14,076 nt of DNA, from assembly GCA_002369025.1 (NCBI GenBank), contig DFDV01000073.1:5854-19929 (forward strand), read 5' to 3'. Both the position numbers and the translations under genes were made by a program. Source of the stretch: Treponema sp. UBA3819. Lineage in GTDB: Bacteria; Spirochaetota; Spirochaetia; Treponematales; Treponemataceae. Positions within the stretch are counted from its first letter, which is position 1. Every line of letters starts with the position of its first letter. The notes under the pieces are model-generated. The model had not been told where the DNA came from and searched no databases. It saw nothing but the letters and a program-made list of their open reading frames with translations. This document shows positions 7,410-13,900 of the stretch, piece after piece.

Positions 7410-8501
7410 TTAGAGTTTAAGATTTTCAAATGCTTCCTGCAGAATAACCGCACGCAAACGTTCCGTCTGCAATTCTTTTCTGCCTGTAATATCTTCGGGA
7501 AAATGAAATGTTCCGTTTTTTAAGACAAATTGCAAGTGTCCGTCCTGTACGCGGTATAAAAGCGCGCATAAGTCATTGTCATCAATACCGGAGATAATTC
7601 CGATATCTTTGCCCCATTTTATCTTAGATATAATATCGACAGATTCACGGGCCGGCATAAGCATGGAGTACTTTGCACTTGCATAGGCACGGTAGACTGC
7701 ATTCTGAACTTCCGTGGGATGTTCAATTCTTACGCTTTCCCGGTGACGCCGTTCACTTTCCGCAAGATATTTTACCGCAGCAACAAGGCCTGCCATCTGG
7801 TCAAATTCACTTCCAGCTGCAGAAGCCCTGGTAGACACCTGATAGTAAGCTCCCAGAGAAGCCCCCTGCTCCAGACCTGAACCAAAGCAGGCAGAAATAT
7901 CCACGCCTTTTTCATTCAGTTCCTTAAAGTAGTCCTTCATCTGCCCGGAAAAGGAAATTGACGGCAAATGCAGACGAACACTCACCTTCATGCCGCTTCC
8001 ACTGTCAGAAAATGCGGTCGTAAGAAAACCAAAATCATAGCTTGCGGCAAACTGCAGTTTTTTTTGCAGTTCAGAGTCCAGTTCATGGCACATATCATAG
8101 GCTGCCGAACCCGCAAGCCCGGGAACAAATGCACTGATGCGCACATGGTCTTTTGCATTTACCGTACAGGCAATTTTTCCGTCCGTCCGCATGACAATTC
8201 CGGCTCCCGGAGCATTGCAATACTCATTCTCCAGAATACCCCGCTCGCATAAAATCTTTGAGCCAAGTTCATCAAGATCTTTTACCGCCAGAGCCTGGTA
8301 ATCTTCCGGATTTTCACCCTGGGCAAAAGAATCAAAGACCAGAGCCTGAACCCGCTCGGCATCGTCTTCATTAAAATGAGAGGGAAAGGGAAAATTTGCG
8401 AGATTGCGGGCTAGACGCACCCGAGTGGAAAGCACCACATCGTTTTCCGGACCTGAATATGCGTACCATGCATCACTTCCCGCTGCAGGGTCTTTTGTCA
8501 T
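7410..8501 (-). CDS. mcsB: McsB-family protein (arginine kinase homologue) with catalytic residues replaced
   Basis: 363 residues, the same size as B. subtilis McsB. Family features: STRVRLARNL (25-34) with PFP (38-40), DHVRI (118-122), GMKVSVRLHLP (170-180) and AYYQVS (218-223). The active site is not conserved. NEEDH is NAKDH (115-119), putting Lys117 at the catalytic Glu. The CPTN loop reads AFSD (163-166), putting Ala163 at the reactive Cys. GEG reads GSG (207-209), putting Ser208 at the second catalytic Glu. All three fall at a constant offset of 4 from B. subtilis E121, C167 and E212 as I recall them. Of the phosphate-binding arginines of arginine kinase, R27, R29 and R121 remain; the other two positions are K172 and S203. 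The gene overlaps mcsA by 4 bp (ATGA) with GGTGA upstream, so they are translationally coupled. It is likely a pseudokinase or ClpC adaptor; arginine-kinase activity should not be assumed. Confidence 0.85.
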   Translation of the reverse strand: MTKDPAAGSDAWYAYSGPENDVVLSTRVRLARNLANFPFPSHFNEDDAERVQALVFDSFAQGENPEDYQALAVKDLDELGSKILCERGILENEYCNAPGAGIVMRTDGKIACTVNAKDHVRISAFVPGLAGSAAYDMCHELDSELQKKLQFAASYDFGFLTTAFSDSGSGMKVSVRLHLPSISFSGQMKDYFKELNEKGVDISACFGSGLEQGASLGAYYQVSTRASAAGSEFDQMAGLVAAVKYLAESERRHRESVRIEHPTEVQNAVYRAYASAKYSMLMPARESVDIISKIKWGKDIGIISGIDDNDLCALLYRVQDGHLQFVLKNGTFHFPEDITGRKELQTERLRAVILQEAFENLKL

Positions 8502-9019
8502 TGGTCACCGCCTGCCACACGGGTCTTTTCCAGCGCACGAAGGTAATCGCGGTAGAGGGCTGCCTTTTCGTAGTCTTCTTTTTTGAGGGATTCTTCAAGT
8601 TTGGTGCGCAGGACAATTCTGTCGTTGAGTACGGAACGGAAATTGCGCAGACGGTTGGGCATGGAGCCGGTATACTGCCCCTGCACGCCCTGATTTTTAA
8701 GAATCAGCTGAATGTCGTCCTTAAAGATTGCATAACATTCAGGACAGCCTGCCATACGCTTTCTTCTGATAAAGGCAAGACTTGTACCGCAGACAGGACA
8801 GACCCGGCTTTCTTCTTCCGCAAGTTTTTTGGAGATTTTTGCCAGCTGGGCAAAGAGACCGCCTACGTTTTTTTCGATAGATTTAGGGTCAGGAGTCACA
8901 CCGTTTCTGGCGGCACAATCCATACAGAGATTCAGCTTGCGCTTTCCCTGAGGGCCAACCTGTTCGATGAAAAAAATTGCATTGTTAGTGTGACAAAAAT
9001 CGCAAAGGGTCTCGTTCAT
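8498..9019 (-). CDS. mcsA: McsA-type zinc-finger/UVR protein, activator of McsB
   Basis: 173 residues, normal for McsA. Four CxxC pairs are intact: C6/C9, C32/C35, C74/C77 and C92/C95, forming the treble-type zinc-binding region. A C-terminal UVR motif spans about 136-166 (LEESLKKEDYEKAALYRDYL). In Bacillota, McsA binds McsB, stimulates its arginine kinase and helps recruit ClpC, whose middle domain also contains a UVR-like helix. It is the first gene of the operon: ATG at 9017-9019 with GGTGG four bases upstream, and its stop overlaps the mcsB start (ATGA). In Bacillota operons ctsR normally precedes mcsA; here the next gene upstream is the divergent pncB, so no ctsR accompanies it. All metal ligands are kept although its partner McsB has a degraded active site. 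Confidence 0.93.
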   Translation of the reverse strand: MNETLCDFCHTNNAIFFIEQVGPQGKRKLNLCMDCAARNGVTPDPKSIEKNVGGLFAQLAKISKKLAEEESRVCPVCGTSLAFIRRKRMAGCPECYAIFKDDIQLILKNQGVQGQYTGSMPNRLRNFRSVLNDRIVLRTKLEESLKKEDYEKAALYRDYLRALEKTRVAGGDQ

Positions 9020-9042
9020 TATCCCACCTTATCTATACTATA

Positions 9043-9072
9043 ATTATAACACATTTTCCACACAATCGGAAA
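9043..9072 (-). promoter_or_regulatory. Promoter of mcsA-mcsB-clpC (extended -10)
   Basis: Reading leftward, TATAAT (9043-9048) is preceded by TGT, giving an extended -10 TGTTATAAT. The best -35 is weak: TTTCCG (9067-9072, 18-nt spacer) or TTCCGA (17-nt spacer). The predicted start near 9036 leaves a 17-nt leader with AAGGTGG. The -10 box is half of a perfect 10-bp palindrome, TATAATTATA. No CIRCE and no tandem GGTCAAA (CtsR) operator is visible. Confidence 0.6.
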
Positions 9073-9096
9073 GTAAAAAAGCAAATTTTTATCTAT

Positions 9097-9125
9097 TTGA
9101 CTACAAAGGCACGGGTCTTTATAAT
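9097..9125 (+). promoter_or_regulatory. pncB promoter, near-consensus sigma-70
   Basis: TTGACT (9097-9102), a 17-nt spacer, TATAAT (9120-9125): five of six and six of six to consensus at ideal spacing, with an A/T-rich stretch just upstream (9071-9096). The predicted start near 9132 gives a leader of about 12 nt containing AGAGGT. It is divergent from the mcsA promoter within a 124-bp gap. Confidence 0.8.
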
Positions 9126-9143
9126 AGAAAAATAGAGGTCACT

Positions 9144-10610
9144 ATGGCAGAAAAAATTGAAAACAGTATCATTAACAGCGCCCTTTTTACAGACTTTTAT
9201 GAGCTGACAATGGCGCAGGGTTACTGGAAGAATGACATGAACCAGCAGGTGGTTTTTGATATGTTCTTCCGCCGTCATCCCTTTAAGGGTGGTTTTTCCG
9301 TATTCGCAGGGCTGGAAACACTGCTCGATGCGATTACAGACTTTACTTTCAGCGAAGAAGATATTGCCTACCTGAAGTCACAGAATATGTTTGAACAGGG
9401 CTTCCTGGATTACCTTAAAGATTTCCGTTTCAGGGGTGACCTGTATGCCTTTGAAGAAGGTTCTGTAATTTTTCCCCAGGAACCAATCATCCGCATTCAC
9501 GCAAATCTGATTGAAGCACAGATTGTAGAAGGGCTGGTGCTTAACCACATCAATTTCCAGAGTCTGATTGCGACAAAAACAGCACGCGTCTGGCTGGCCA
9601 GCAAAAAAGGTTCTATCATGGAATTCGGTCTCCGCCGGGCTCAGGGAAATGACGGCGCAATGAGCGCAACCCGTGCATCCTTTATCGGAGGAGCCGCAGG
9701 TACATCAAACACTCTGGCAGGAAAACTCTACGGCATTCCCGTTATGGGAACAATGGCCCACTCCTGGATTATGGCACACCCCTCAGAACTGGATGCTTTC
9801 AGGGCCTATGCCGAGCTCTACCCGACAAAGACTGTATTTCTTATTGACACCTATGATACCCTCAAAAGCGGCATTAAAAATGCAATCATCGCTGGCAGCG
9901 AACTGGTCAAAAAAGGCCTGAACTTTGGTGTCCGTCTGGATTCTGGTGACATTTCCTACCTTACCACAGAAGTCCGCAAGGAACTGGACAAGGCGGGCTT
10001 TCCCCAGGCAACGATTACCGTTTCAAACGAACTCACTGAAGAAATCATCGAAACCCTGGTACAGCAGCACACTCCGATTAACAGTTGGGGCGTAGGAACC
10101 CACATGGTAACCGGCGGAAACGAAGCATCCTTTACAGGCGTCTACAAACTTGCAGCCCGCCATGACAAGGCAAGCGACAGCATGAAAGCCGCCATGAAAT
10201 TCAGTGACAATCCGGAAAAAAACACAAACCCGGGAATCAAGAATGTTTTCCGCCTCTTTGATGAAAACGGCATGGCAAAAGCAGACATTCTTGCACTTGA
10301 AGATGAAAGCGTAAAGGCTGGAGAAGAAAAGCGTTACTATCACCCCGGTGTAGACTACAGACAGTTTGCTTTCTCAGCCGCAAAGGTAGAACCCATGCTT
10401 CACCTGATGGTAAAAGATGGAAAACGCGTCAGCAAAAAACTGCCGCCCGCAGAACAGCTCCGTCTGGCCCGTGAAAACATGGTCAAGCAGTTGGAAACGC
10501 TGGATGATTCATACAAGCGCATTCTGAATCCCCACATCTACAAGGTATCGCTTACAGAAGCGGCAAAAGACCTGAAGATGGAATTCATCAACGCAAGAAT
10601 CAGGCGCTAG
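9144..10610 (+). CDS. pncB: Nicotinate phosphoribosyltransferase
   Basis: 488 residues, the length of the Bacillus-type enzyme. It opens with LFTDFYELTMAQGYW (14-28), a family hallmark, and contains FGLRRAQG (161-168), GTMAHSWIMAHPSE (202-215) with His206 at the autophosphorylated histidine position, DTYDT (235-239), VRLDSGD (263-269) and SWGVGTH (314-320) of the phosphoribosyl-binding barrel. It converts nicotinate, PRPP and ATP to nicotinate mononucleotide, the salvage entry into NAD synthesis, in the cytosol. It has its own strong promoter and AGAGGT ahead of the ATG. It stands alone: the upstream neighbour is divergent and the downstream neighbour convergent, 15 bp away. Nothing looks truncated or altered. 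Confidence 0.97.
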   Translation: MAEKIENSIINSALFTDFYELTMAQGYWKNDMNQQVVFDMFFRRHPFKGGFSVFAGLETLLDAITDFTFSEEDIAYLKSQNMFEQGFLDYLKDFRFRGDLYAFEEGSVIFPQEPIIRIHANLIEAQIVEGLVLNHINFQSLIATKTARVWLASKKGSIMEFGLRRAQGNDGAMSATRASFIGGAAGTSNTLAGKLYGIPVMGTMAHSWIMAHPSELDAFRAYAELYPTKTVFLIDTYDTLKSGIKNAIIAGSELVKKGLNFGVRLDSGDISYLTTEVRKELDKAGFPQATITVSNELTEEIIETLVQQHTPINSWGVGTHMVTGGNEASFTGVYKLAARHDKASDSMKAAMKFSDNPEKNTNPGIKNVFRLFDENGMAKADILALEDESVKAGEEKRYYHPGVDYRQFAFSAAKVEPMLHLMVKDGKRVSKKLPPAEQLRLARENMVKQLETLDDSYKRILNPHIYKVSLTEAAKDLKMEFINARIRR

Positions 10611-10632
10611 GGTTTTTAGAGGATTCTATCGC
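10604..10632. terminator. Weak hairpin spanning both convergent stop codons
   Basis: GCGCTAG (10604-10610) and CTATCGC (10626-10632) pair with one mismatch, and in the rightward RNA the stem can extend through G-U pairs. The arms include the pncB stop and the solute-binding-protein stop. Only TTTAC follows to the right, so this is at best a weak terminator shared by two genes 15 bp apart. Confidence 0.3.
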
Positions 10633-12179
10633 TTTACAATATTGGGAACGCTACTGGCTTCTTCCTTAAAGTAAATGTACTTGAAAGGATGAATGTCCAG
10701 CGCGTTGGTATACCAGCCGCCCACAGTCGCGGGATTAACCACATGCAGGCAGACAGAATGTGAAATCGGGAGGACAACTCCGTCATCCAGAAGAATGCGT
10801 TCTGCATCTGCAAGCAGGCGGTTGTGTTCCACAGAACTGTTTGTTTCGGCGGCTTCCTTAAGAAGACGATTATAATCTTTATTCTGCCACTGGCTCTGGT
10901 TCAAAGTTGAACCTTCCCGGAAAAGTTCCAGAAAAGCCAGGGGATCTGCAAAATCACCAATCCATGAATAACTGAACAAATCGGCATTCCATGAAGGTAT
11001 GCTCAGAAGATAGCGTTCCTCGGGAGTGGTCTGAACTTTCACTTCTACTCCCAGGGGTTCCCATGCTTCTTTAAGCAGTTCTACTTCTTTTTTCATGCGC
11101 TCGCTGCCCGTAATGCCGAAAGTGAGTTCCAGTTTTTTGTTATCGCTCATGCCGGCCTTTTTCTTTGCCAGAGCCATCAAATCCTGGGCATCTTCGATGG
11201 ATGTATCTTCAAGCCCCTCCACTGCCGGATAGCCTGCCAGAGGATAAACAAGGGTTGTCGCCTGTACCAGAGAATTTTTCCTCAGTTCAGCCCAGGGAAC
11301 GGCTGCAATCAAAGCATTGCGAAAATCAGCATTATTCCATGGTTCGTTTTTGCAGGAGAAAAAGAGATATTCAGTTCCGTATTCAGCGGCGATGCGGACT
11401 GCATTTTTATTGAGAATGGATGTCGTCTCCACCATGCCGCTAACCCAGTCTGCCCGGCCGGTATTTATCTTCCAGGCATTTTCCTTGACATCGTTGCTGG
11501 TTTCAATAGTGACTGAAGGCAGATAGACATGTTCTGCATCCCAGTAGTTCATATTTTTTTCAAGGACAAGTTTACCCTTTTCATTAGACTGAAGCACAAA
11601 GGCTCCGCTGTACACATCTTTACGGTTGCTTACAATGCTGAAAGCGTGATGACAGAGAATGCGCTGCAGATGAGCCGCAGGCATGTCAAGATTTACCACA
11701 AGAGTCCTTTCATCACGGGCAATAATGCCGACTGAATCAGATTTTGCCCTGCCCAGTCTGAATGCCTCTGCCCCGCTCACCGGGTCAAGAAGTGAAGCAT
11801 AGGGAGCACCGTCTGTCGCCAGAAGAGCCAGCCATGAGTCCCGGACGGAATAAGCGGTAATTGCTTCTCCGTTACTAAATTTTGCCCCTTCACGAATGGT
11901 AAAAGTCCAGCGTTTTTTGTTGCGGGAAACTTTGTAATCAACAGCCAGAGCGGGTACGGGGTCCAGTGTCTTTGGATCATAGGAGTACAAACCTTCGTAG
12001 AGACCGGTAAGAATCTGGGCTTCTGCGCTGTAATTTGCCGTATAGGGATTCAAATCATAGGCATGGTCTGCCCCAATCATTACAAAACCATGCTGCACAG
12101 AAAGATCCGGTTCTTCCTGTGCAAAGACGACCGCTGCACACATCAAAAACAGAGCGGAGAAAAAAGATTTACATTTCAT
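10626..12179 (-). CDS. Periplasmic peptide-type ABC solute-binding protein (SBP_bac_5/OppA family)
   Basis: 517 residues. A Sec signal peptide (K2, K4, hydrophobic 6-19) ends in VFA-QEE, fitting signal peptidase I cleavage after Ala20. Cys14 is preceded by FLM, a poor lipobox, so a soluble periplasmic protein is more likely than a lipoprotein. The mature part fits family 5 binding proteins: LNPYTANYSAEAQILTGLYE near the start, then PALAVDYKVS, WTFTIREGAKFSNGEAITA, and a C-terminal SWIGDFADPLAFLELF segment. It probably binds oligopeptides, though dipeptide, nickel or other ligands occur in the family. No permease or ATPase gene accompanies it. Its ATG lies inside the last codons of the upstream 472-aa gene (11-bp overlap), with GGGGAT before it, so the two are translationally coupled. 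Confidence 0.9.
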   Translation of the reverse strand: MKCKSFFSALFLMCAAVVFAQEEPDLSVQHGFVMIGADHAYDLNPYTANYSAEAQILTGLYEGLYSYDPKTLDPVPALAVDYKVSRNKKRWTFTIREGAKFSNGEAITAYSVRDSWLALLATDGAPYASLLDPVSGAEAFRLGRAKSDSVGIIARDERTLVVNLDMPAAHLQRILCHHAFSIVSNRKDVYSGAFVLQSNEKGKLVLEKNMNYWDAEHVYLPSVTIETSNDVKENAWKINTGRADWVSGMVETTSILNKNAVRIAAEYGTEYLFFSCKNEPWNNADFRNALIAAVPWAELRKNSLVQATTLVYPLAGYPAVEGLEDTSIEDAQDLMALAKKKAGMSDNKKLELTFGITGSERMKKEVELLKEAWEPLGVEVKVQTTPEERYLLSIPSWNADLFSYSWIGDFADPLAFLELFREGSTLNQSQWQNKDYNRLLKEAAETNSSVEHNRLLADAERILLDDGVVLPISHSVCLHVVNPATVGGWYTNALDIHPFKYIYFKEEASSVPNIVKR

Positions 12180-13587
12180 TGCTGCTTATCCCCAATTTTT
12201 TCATCTGCTCGGCTTCTTCCACATAGGCCTGATATTCCGCGCGGACTTGATTTGCCTTTACGACATTATTTTTTATGGAAGTCAATTCCATTTTTATACC
12301 TTTTACTTTGCCCTTGTTATCAGCTTCAACAGCCTGCTTAAAGAAGTCATCCAGTCCCTGCAGGGTTTTCAGCATTTTGTTTGATTCCGCAAGCTGGGCA
12401 TTTACAAACTCCAGAATTTTTTCCTCCGGCAGAGACTGCACTTTCTCATAGCCGGGGGCGCCCTTTACACAGGCTGTCGCAAAACGCCGGGTTCTGGTGG
12501 CAAGTTCCGTCATAAACTGCTGGAAATTCAATTTTTCACGGCGCTTGGTATCTGTTATCGGGTCAGAAATAAGAATCTGATAGAAATGAGGCTTTTCCGG
12601 AATATTAAAGGCCTTTCTGAGGGCCCGTTTGAATTTATCCATCAGAGAATTATGCTCACTTTCCAGAAGCTCATGGTTTTCTGCCAGTTTCTGCTGAACT
12701 GCTTCCAGTTGTGGCGGCATGGCTCCCAGAACACGCAGGGCACCCATAATCATATCTTTGGTGTCTACCTTGACTACTTTCCTGTTGTTTTCTTCTTTTG
12801 CAACATTCAGTTTTTTCAGCAGGGCCGTCTGAATTTCTGCCCTGTTTTCTGCCGTGTCTTCCTGAATGATTTCGTCAATCAGTTCGTTGTAAAAAGGCAT
12901 TTTTCCCATTGCTGAAGGGAATATCTTTTTTATTTGAGACAGTTCTGCAGAGGGAGAGGCGGAGGCATCCGAAAGGCTGTAATGAGGATGACCCATAACA
13001 TTTTTACGTACCTGTCCCTTGTAGTATTCGCGCTGAAAATCCGTCAGTTCTTTCAGCTGTTCATTTATAGCCTTGGTTGCATGAGAAGCCTTGGAAAGGC
13101 TATCCGTAATCATGCTGTTGGTAATGCCGTCAAGGTTCTGCCTTCCGCGAAGAATCATTTCTGCCAGAGCACGGGTATTGGCTTTAGGGCTGTTGGGTGT
13201 AAGGGATGCCCAGGAAAAAGCATTGTTAAGGGCAACAAGTTTTTTTATTGCCGCAATATTCAGATTTGAAATGGAAAATTTATAATAATTGCACAAAAAG
13301 TCCAGATTACTCTCATAATCAGAAAGACGCATACCCATTGTCAGGGCGCGTTCATTTTCCGTAAAGGGCGTATCTTCCGGCGCATTGATATCAGATATTT
13401 TTTTATCAAGCTTATAGGGATCCGGCGTAATGATGGCCTTTTTGGAGAGAAATTCAAAGATATTTCTGACGCAGGTATGCAGGAGACGGTAGTTTTCCAG
13501 AATTGCGGGAAGACCTTCACGGTCATACCAGTCCGCTTTTGCATCCACAGCATCAATGACTGCCTGTGAAAAATTATTTTCTTCCAT
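12169..13587 (-). CDS. Unrecognised 472-aa cytosolic, helix-rich protein
   Basis: I do not recognise a family. The protein has no signal peptide and no membrane span, is mostly predicted helix and is rich in Lys, Glu, Asn and Ala. Likely coiled-coil segments lie at about 290-328 (QLEAVQQKLAENHELLESEH) and 430-464. A Ser/Ala/Asp-rich break at about 202-216 and a Pro-rich point near 328-336 may divide it into an N-terminal half (1-200), a middle part and a C-terminal helical tail. There is no nucleotide-binding loop and no cysteine cluster. The start is the ATG at 13585-13587, with a weak ribosome-binding site and a promoter-like box close upstream. The 3' end overlaps the solute-binding-protein start by 11 bp, so the two products are made from one message. 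A role in nutrient signalling or envelope function would be guesswork. Confidence 0.85.
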   Translation of the reverse strand: MEENNFSQAVIDAVDAKADWYDREGLPAILENYRLLHTCVRNIFEFLSKKAIITPDPYKLDKKISDINAPEDTPFTENERALTMGMRLSDYESNLDFLCNYYKFSISNLNIAAIKKLVALNNAFSWASLTPNSPKANTRALAEMILRGRQNLDGITNSMITDSLSKASHATKAINEQLKELTDFQREYYKGQVRKNVMGHPHYSLSDASASPSAELSQIKKIFPSAMGKMPFYNELIDEIIQEDTAENRAEIQTALLKKLNVAKEENNRKVVKVDTKDMIMGALRVLGAMPPQLEAVQQKLAENHELLESEHNSLMDKFKRALRKAFNIPEKPHFYQILISDPITDTKRREKLNFQQFMTELATRTRRFATACVKGAPGYEKVQSLPEEKILEFVNAQLAESNKMLKTLQGLDDFFKQAVEADNKGKVKGIKMELTSIKNNVVKANQVRAEYQAYVEEAEQMKKLGISSNEM

Positions 13588-13604
13588 ATCTTAATTATCG
13601 TACA

Positions 13605-13613
13605 ATTGTAACA
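13605..13613 (-). promoter_or_regulatory. Extended -10 promoter of the 472-aa gene operon
   Basis: Reading leftward, TGTTACAAT (-10 TACAAT at 13605-13610 with TGT in front) fits an extended -10. No good -35 is seen; A/T-only sequence lies there. The predicted start near 13598 gives a leader of about 11 nt. TACAATTGTA is a perfect 10-bp palindrome, parallel to the one at the mcsA promoter. Confidence 0.5.
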
Positions 13614-13637
13614 GTTTTTTCAGAAAAAATATAGATT

Positions 13638-13847
13638 TTAGGGAAGATAATCAGTGCGGATATTTCTAAGCGCATTGAAGAGGTGCATTTTTTTGCTTTC
13701 ATCGCCATCGGTAAGGGCTTCAAGGCGGCGACGCATTTCCTTTCTGCCGGAATTATCCTGATAGGCACAGGTACAGGTCATGGATTTCCAGCCCTGCTCC
13801 ACTGACCACAACTGCCAGCCCCCGGCAAGCGTCCGGAAGCATGTCAT
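13638..13847 (-). CDS. Small uncertain ORF, Cys/Trp-containing 69-aa protein
   Basis: A 69-residue frame starts at the ATG 13845-13847, which has GGTG 7 nt upstream; upstream GTG (13862) and ATG (13853) starts lack proper spacing, and an in-frame stop closes the frame just before them. The N-terminal part holds three Trp and a CTC pair (MTCTCAY). The last 40 residues (NSGRKEMRRRLEALTDGDES and on to TDYLP) have protein-like composition and codon use like the neighbours. The first 23 residues look less gene-like, so the true start may be the ATG at M24, giving about 47 residues. No family is recognised. It lies between two leftward genes (53 bp after one, 50 bp before the other). It could also be a remnant of a larger gene. 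Confidence 0.4.
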   Translation of the reverse strand: MTCFRTLAGGWQLWSVEQGWKSMTCTCAYQDNSGRKEMRRRLEALTDGDESKKMHLFNALRNIRTDYLP

Positions 13848-13900
13848 ATTCATACACCGCACTGTCTATGCGACTGTATAAGCGTGGCTACCCCATAAGC

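Noticed and set aside
8396..9043. 215-codon + strand frame across mcsA/mcsB
   Set aside because: Antisense to two recognisable genes, spans their junction and the mcsA start; no promoter or family signature.
9020..9143. CtsR or CIRCE/HrcA heat-shock operator upstream of mcsA
   Set aside because: Only a single GTCAAA is present, not a tandem heptad; no TTAGCACTC-type inverted repeat here or upstream of lon.
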